From positions 38,338 to 102,337 of the forward strand of contig CAMBAL010000002.1 in the NCBI GenBank assembly GCA_945864225.1: 64,000 bases of DNA, in the 5' to 3' direction. The stretch is from an uncultured Blautia sp. Its GTDB lineage: Bacteria > Bacillota > Clostridia > Lachnospirales > Lachnospiraceae. A program made the translations under genes and the position numbers. Shown piece after piece: positions 60,423-64,000 of the stretch. Under the pieces are notes generated by a model. It saw only the letters and a list, made by a program, of their open reading frames with translations, made no database searches and had not been told where the DNA came from. Each line of letters opens with the position of its first letter. Positions within the stretch are counted from its first letter, which is position 1.

Positions 60423-60463
60423 GTCTTCGGCAGCAGATGGCAAATGTCTGTATTCCGTAAGAC
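60423..60463 (+). ncRNA. structured leader of nhaC, possible cis-regulatory RNA
   Basis: GTCTT-CGG ... CCG-AAGAC (60423-60430 with 60455-60463) closes an element whose inner hairpin is CAGA/TCTG with loop TGGCAAATG. It lies wholly between the promoter and the ribosome binding site. I do not recognise it as a known riboswitch class; sodium or pH sensing would be logical but is a guess. Confidence 0.35.
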
Positions 60464-60490
60464 AAAATGATTAATGGGAGGAAAGATTTT

Positions 60491-62002
60491 ATGAGTAACT
60501 CTATGTTTATCGGGACCTGGTGGGCGCTGGTTCCGCCTGTTCTGGCAATTGTCCTTGCCTTTATCACGAAGGAAGTGTACAGTTCGCTGCTGATCGGCAT
60601 TATCGTTGGTGTGCTGTTTTATACAGGATTTGTGCCGTGGGATGCGTTTAATGCCCTGTTTGATATTATGAAAGAGAATATGAACCTGAATATTCTGATC
60701 TTTGATATTATGCTTGGTATGATTATTGTGCTTATGCAGAAATCAGGAGGTTCCGCTGCTTACGGCAGCTGGGCGGGCAAGAAGATCAAGAGCAAAAAAT
60801 CCGCACTTCTTGCAACCAGCGGTCTGGGAATGCTGATTTTTGTGGATGATTATTTTAACTGTCTGACAGTCGGTTCCGTTATGCGTCCTGTTACAGACCG
60901 GTATAAAGTATCCAGAGCCAAGCTTGCATACATCATTGATGCAACAGCAGCACCGATCTGCATCATCGCACCGATTTCATCCTGGGCTGCCGCAGTAAAT
61001 TCCTATGTTCCGGAGGATGCGGGAATTACAGGTTTCCAGCTGTTTCTGAGAACCATTCCCTATAATCTGTATGCACTTCTGACAATTGTGATGGTTCTTT
61101 ATATTACCTGCCGCGGCTTTGATTTTGGTCAGATGAAGATCCATGAAAGAAACGCAGCAAAAGGAGATCTGTTTACCAGCGGAGCAGAAGAATTTGACAA
61201 TGTAGCAGAAGAAAAAATCTCATCCAATGGTAAGGTGTATGATCTTGTGCTGCCGATCGCTGTTCTGATTGTTTCAGCAGTTGGTGCAATGATCTATACC
61301 GGTATGCTGGGCGGAGCAACCAATCTGATCGATGCTTTTGCCGGATGCGATGCAGAAACAAGTCTGATTTTTGCAACCTTTATTACCGTACTTTTCATGA
61401 TGGTTCTGTATCTGCCGCGTAAGGTTGTAAGCTTCAAGGAATTTATGAACAGTCTGGTAGAGGGATTCAAGCTGATGATTCCTGCTGTCATGGTACTGAT
61501 TCTTGCATGGACCCTGAAAGGTGTGGGTGATGCCCTCTGTCTTGGTGATTTTGTAAGTGGTGTTGTTGGCAATAATGCATCTGCCAGTGTTCTTGTTCCG
61601 GTTATCATGTTTGCAGTGGGACTGTTTCTGGGATTTTCCACAGGTACTTCCTGGGGAACCTTTGCGATCCTGATCCCGATCGTGGTTTCTCTGTTTGGAG
61701 GACAGAATCTGGAGATGATGATTATTTCTGTATCTGCAGTTCTTGCAGGTGCGGTATGCGGTGATCATGTATCCCCGATCTCAGATACGACAATTATGTC
61801 ATCTGCAGGTGCACAGAGCAATCATATCAATCATGTGTCTACGCAGATGCAGTACGCAATGGTGGTTGCAGGAGTATGTGCAGTCGGCTATGTAATTGCC
61901 GGAATCTGCAAAAACTGGATCATTACGCTGGCATTGAGTCTGATTATTCTGATTGCTGTTCTGGAATTTATCCGTGTATACAGTGCGAAACAGGATGCCT
62001 GA
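60491..62002 (+). CDS. NhaC-family Na+/H+ antiporter
   Basis: ATG 60491 with GGGAGG 8 bases upstream gives 503 residues and about twelve membrane helices. FVDDYFNCLTVGSVMRPVTD and STGTSWGTFAILIPIVV are hallmark NhaC blocks, and GDHVSPISDTTIMSSAGA is the other conserved half. It exports Na+ (or exchanges organic acids) using the proton gradient. It has its own promoter and a structured leader. Some family members exchange malate/lactate or amino acids, so sodium is the most likely but not certain substrate. Confidence 0.9.
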   Translation: MSNSMFIGTWWALVPPVLAIVLAFITKEVYSSLLIGIIVGVLFYTGFVPWDAFNALFDIMKENMNLNILIFDIMLGMIIVLMQKSGGSAAYGSWAGKKIKSKKSALLATSGLGMLIFVDDYFNCLTVGSVMRPVTDRYKVSRAKLAYIIDATAAPICIIAPISSWAAAVNSYVPEDAGITGFQLFLRTIPYNLYALLTIVMVLYITCRGFDFGQMKIHERNAAKGDLFTSGAEEFDNVAEEKISSNGKVYDLVLPIAVLIVSAVGAMIYTGMLGGATNLIDAFAGCDAETSLIFATFITVLFMMVLYLPRKVVSFKEFMNSLVEGFKLMIPAVMVLILAWTLKGVGDALCLGDFVSGVVGNNASASVLVPVIMFAVGLFLGFSTGTSWGTFAILIPIVVSLFGGQNLEMMIISVSAVLAGAVCGDHVSPISDTTIMSSAGAQSNHINHVSTQMQYAMVVAGVCAVGYVIAGICKNWIITLALSLIILIAVLEFIRVYSAKQDA

Positions 62003-62047
62003 TTTTGTGTATATATTAAATAATAACTTGCATGGAGCGATATAGTG

Positions 62048-62677
62048 ATGAAAATTGATGTTCCTTACATCAATCAAAGTAAAAAATATCCTACAGGGTG
62101 TGAAAGCGTGACTTCGGTCATGCTTTTGCATTATCTGGGATATGATATTTCGGTTGATGAGTTTATTCAGAAATACTTGATTATGAAAGAATTTGAAACA
62201 AAAAACGGAGTTCTGTATGGACCGAATCCATGGGAATGTTTTGCAGGAAGTCCCTATGATCCGGATTCCTTTGGATGTTATGCACCGGTGATCTGCCGTG
62301 CACTTGAACAGATTGTGGGAGAACGGTATGAGGTACTTGATGAGACCGGAAAGGATCTGGATGACCTGACAGATATCTATTTAAAACATGGTATGCCGGT
62401 TATCCTCTGGAATTCGATTAATATGCGGGAACCGGTGATCGGACCGGAATGGAAGCTTCTGGATACAGGAGAGACCTTTACCTGGATTTCCAATGAACAT
62501 TGTATGCTGCTGGTTGGCGAGGACAGGGAACATTATATTTTTAATGATCCATATGAAAACCGCGGCGTCATTGCATGCCCAAAGGAAATCATCCGGGACC
62601 GGTATGAAGCATACTATCGTCAGGCGGTCGGATTGAAAAAACGATTATATAATAAAGACCAGTATATCGGAAAATAA
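62048..62677 (+). CDS. C39-like papain-fold protein, cytoplasmic
   Basis: 209 residues from ATG 62048 (GGAG about 10 bases upstream). YINQSKKYPTGCESVTSVML has the Gln and the Cys of a C39/papain-like active site, and NEHCMLLVGEDREHYIFNDP the His and Asp. There is no signal peptide and no transporter domain, so it differs from bacteriocin-processing C39 exporters and resembles the C39_2 family of stand-alone domains. Substrate unknown. It follows nhaC by 45 bases in the same direction. Confidence 0.75.
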   Translation: MKIDVPYINQSKKYPTGCESVTSVMLLHYLGYDISVDEFIQKYLIMKEFETKNGVLYGPNPWECFAGSPYDPDSFGCYAPVICRALEQIVGERYEVLDETGKDLDDLTDIYLKHGMPVILWNSINMREPVIGPEWKLLDTGETFTWISNEHCMLLVGEDREHYIFNDPYENRGVIACPKEIIRDRYEAYYRQAVGLKKRLYNKDQYIGK

Positions 62678-62680
62678 ATG

Positions 62681-62733
62681 ACCAGCCATATCACGCAGAA
62701 TGATTTTCTTATCTGCTGCGTGATATGGCTGGT
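62681..62733 (-). terminator. long hairpin between convergent genes; terminator of hydE
   Basis: 18-bp perfect arms, 62681-62698 and 62716-62733, loop of 17. Read on the minus strand the stem is followed by ATTTATTTT, so it likely ends the hydE transcript; on the plus strand the tail is poor. Confidence 0.7.
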
Positions 62734-62763
62734 TCGTGTTTGATGCTTTATTCCCGTCATCTG

Positions 62764-63816
62764 CTATCTGCGTACATCGCCCCGGTCTGTGCAAAGTTCG
62801 TATCCCACAGACTGGATGCGTTTGCTGAGACAGCTTCTGCATTCGGCAGCTTCATCGCCTGTGCAGATTTTGTTATCATAAAGTTCATATTTTTTTCTAA
62901 CGGAAACAGGGGAGAGGTTGGGCATGACCACATTCGCTCCTGCGAGTATTCCCATTTCTCTGCCTTTGGGATGAATGGTTCCCAGCGCTGTCGTAGCAGG
63001 CAGAAGGACATAGGGAAGGATCAGGCGGATGATGGAGAGAAGCCACAGGGTTTCCTCCAGTGTACCGGCTGTCTGGCTGGCAAACGGTGTATCCTTATGA
63101 GGAATAAAAGGTCCGATTCCACACATGTCAGGAGAAAATTCTTCCAGAAATTTCAGATCTTTGGCAAGTGTTTCAGGGGTCTGATATGGGGACCCTACCA
63201 TAAAACCGCATCCGACCTGATATCCGATCTCTTTCAGGTCACGGAGACAGTTCATCCGGTGATCAAACGACATTTCCTGCGGATGAAGCTGTTCATAATG
63301 TGTTTTGTCTGCGGTTTCATGGCGCAGGAGATAACGGTCTGCACCTGCATCGAATAATCTCTGATAACTGTCTCTGGAACGTTCTCCGAGAGAAAGCGTG
63401 ACAGCACAGTCGGGATGTGCCTGCTTGATCCGGGAGATGAGTCCGCACATTCTGTCATCGTTCCAGAACCCGTCTTCTCCGCCCTGCAGTACAAAGGTGC
63501 GGAATCCCAGTTCCTGTCCCATATCACAGCATTCCAGAATCTGTTCTGCTGTAAGGCGGTAGCGTTCACACTGCCGGTTGGAACGGCGGATGCCGCAGTA
63601 CAGGCAGTCATTTTTGCAGATATTGGTAAATTCGATCAGACCGCGCACATAAACCGAGGTGCCATAAATTTCCTCTCGGATACGGCGGGCTTTGGACGCA
63701 ATATAGTCCATGGATTCCTGCGTACGGTTCCGGATAAGAAATGCGTATTCTTCCAGGGAGAGAGAATGCTGCGTTTCCAGTCTGTCAATCAGGTCAGTGA
63801 CCTGTCTGTCGATCAT
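62764..63816 (-). CDS. hydE: [FeFe]-hydrogenase maturase HydE, radical SAM
   Basis: 350 residues, the usual HydE length. The radical SAM cluster motif is CKNDCLYC in LIEFTNICKNDCLYCGIRRSN, with BioB-like TIM-barrel blocks such as VLQGGEDGFW and GCGFMVGSPYQT. A C-terminal CxxC-type pair occurs in AAECRSCLSK. HydE, with HydG and HydF, builds the diiron subcluster of [FeFe] hydrogenase; neither partner nor the hydrogenase lies in this window. Start ATG has AGAGGTG upstream on the minus strand. Confidence 0.92.
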   Translation of the reverse strand: MIDRQVTDLIDRLETQHSLSLEEYAFLIRNRTQESMDYIASKARRIREEIYGTSVYVRGLIEFTNICKNDCLYCGIRRSNRQCERYRLTAEQILECCDMGQELGFRTFVLQGGEDGFWNDDRMCGLISRIKQAHPDCAVTLSLGERSRDSYQRLFDAGADRYLLRHETADKTHYEQLHPQEMSFDHRMNCLRDLKEIGYQVGCGFMVGSPYQTPETLAKDLKFLEEFSPDMCGIGPFIPHKDTPFASQTAGTLEETLWLLSIIRLILPYVLLPATTALGTIHPKGREMGILAGANVVMPNLSPVSVRKKYELYDNKICTGDEAAECRSCLSKRIQSVGYELCTDRGDVRR

Positions 63817-63848
63817 AAGAACACCTCTTTTCTTCAGTGATTAATTTT

Positions 63849-63884
63849 GTGCATTGTAAATACAATAACGGATACCTCTGACTT
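63849..63884 (-). promoter_or_regulatory. conserved leader element, copy 2 (hydE)
   Basis: On the plus strand it begins GTGCATTGTAAATACAATAA and matches 53690-53725 in 29 of 36 bases. It includes ATTGTA-AA-TACAAT. It lies between the hydE promoter and start, in the transcribed leader. Confidence 0.5.
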
Positions 63885-63901
63885 GTCTATGTTGGTTTTA
63901 T

Positions 63902-63929
63902 TTTATATCCGGTCTGTCAGTGCTGTCAA
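63902..63929 (-). promoter_or_regulatory. hydE promoter
   Basis: On the minus strand TTGACA (63929-63924), 16 bases, TATAAA (63907-63902). Transcription would start near 63895. Confidence 0.65.
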
Positions 63930-64000
63930 GAAATAAAATACCTATAGATTGCGTAAGTTTACTGTCGGAATAAATGGGTTAGAATCCACCCTTGATGTTT

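Noticed and set aside
60423-60463. Known sodium riboswitch class
   Set aside because: I could not match the conserved sequence of any class I know, so only a generic structured leader is claimed.

Overview
The window reads as chromosome of a Gram-positive anaerobe of the class Clostridia, most likely a Lachnospiraceae gut commensal (Blautia-like is a guess). The reasons are Firmicutes-type Shine-Dalgarno sites and promoters, an [FeFe]-hydrogenase maturase (HydE), hexuronate and galactose use genes, a zinc-ribbon MscL, an Atg22-type transporter, and a sortase-assembled pilus. I saw no rRNA, tRNA, CRISPR array, transposase or phage genes.

Region 1 (1-9.2 kb) is a plant-glycan sugar island. It holds the 3' end of a GH78 alpha-L-rhamnosidase, a LacI regulator, an L-fucose isomerase-like enzyme behind a promoter with palindromic operators, a split transketolase (two subunits), an FGGY sugar kinase and a second, cytoplasmic GH78-like protein without the usual acid residue. 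Isomerase, kinase and split transketolase next to rhamnosidases is the layout expected for a branched or rare pentose; D-apiose is my leading but unproven candidate. Region 2 (9.4-11.6 kb) holds a secreted SH3 protein overlapping a PflX-type radical SAM gene.

Region 3 (11.8-37.1 kb) is the most striking part. It is a pilus locus with a two-component system, a 6066-residue multi-Cna-B adhesin, a tiny coupled ORF, a DivIVA-like small protein, a SipA-like signal-peptidase homologue with Asp and Gly in place of the catalytic Ser and Lys, an FctA/Spy0128-like major pilin, and two class B sortases. The order resembles a streptococcal FCT pilus locus. Adhesin and pilin share an unusual sorting signal (AID[IV]GVxTxN) instead of LPxTG.

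Region 4 (37.2-48.3 kb) holds a KaiC-like/PPDK-N fusion of unknown role, TrkH/TrkA potassium uptake, a MATE exporter with a MerR regulator, both mechanosensitive channels (MscS, MscL), a BirA-controlled bioY and a DUF1284 protein.

Region 5 (48.4-64 kb) holds AraC with uxuA-uxuB (hexuronate), an Atg22-type MFS and a second MFS carrier, yqeY with a HAD phosphatase, AraC with galK-galE (with tandem 20-bp operator-like repeats), an NhaC antiporter with a structured leader, a C39-like protein, and hydE. Dispersed hairpins with a GCTTTGC core, often next to an extended -10 box, recur across the window. Function calls rest on motif recognition only; no database search was possible.
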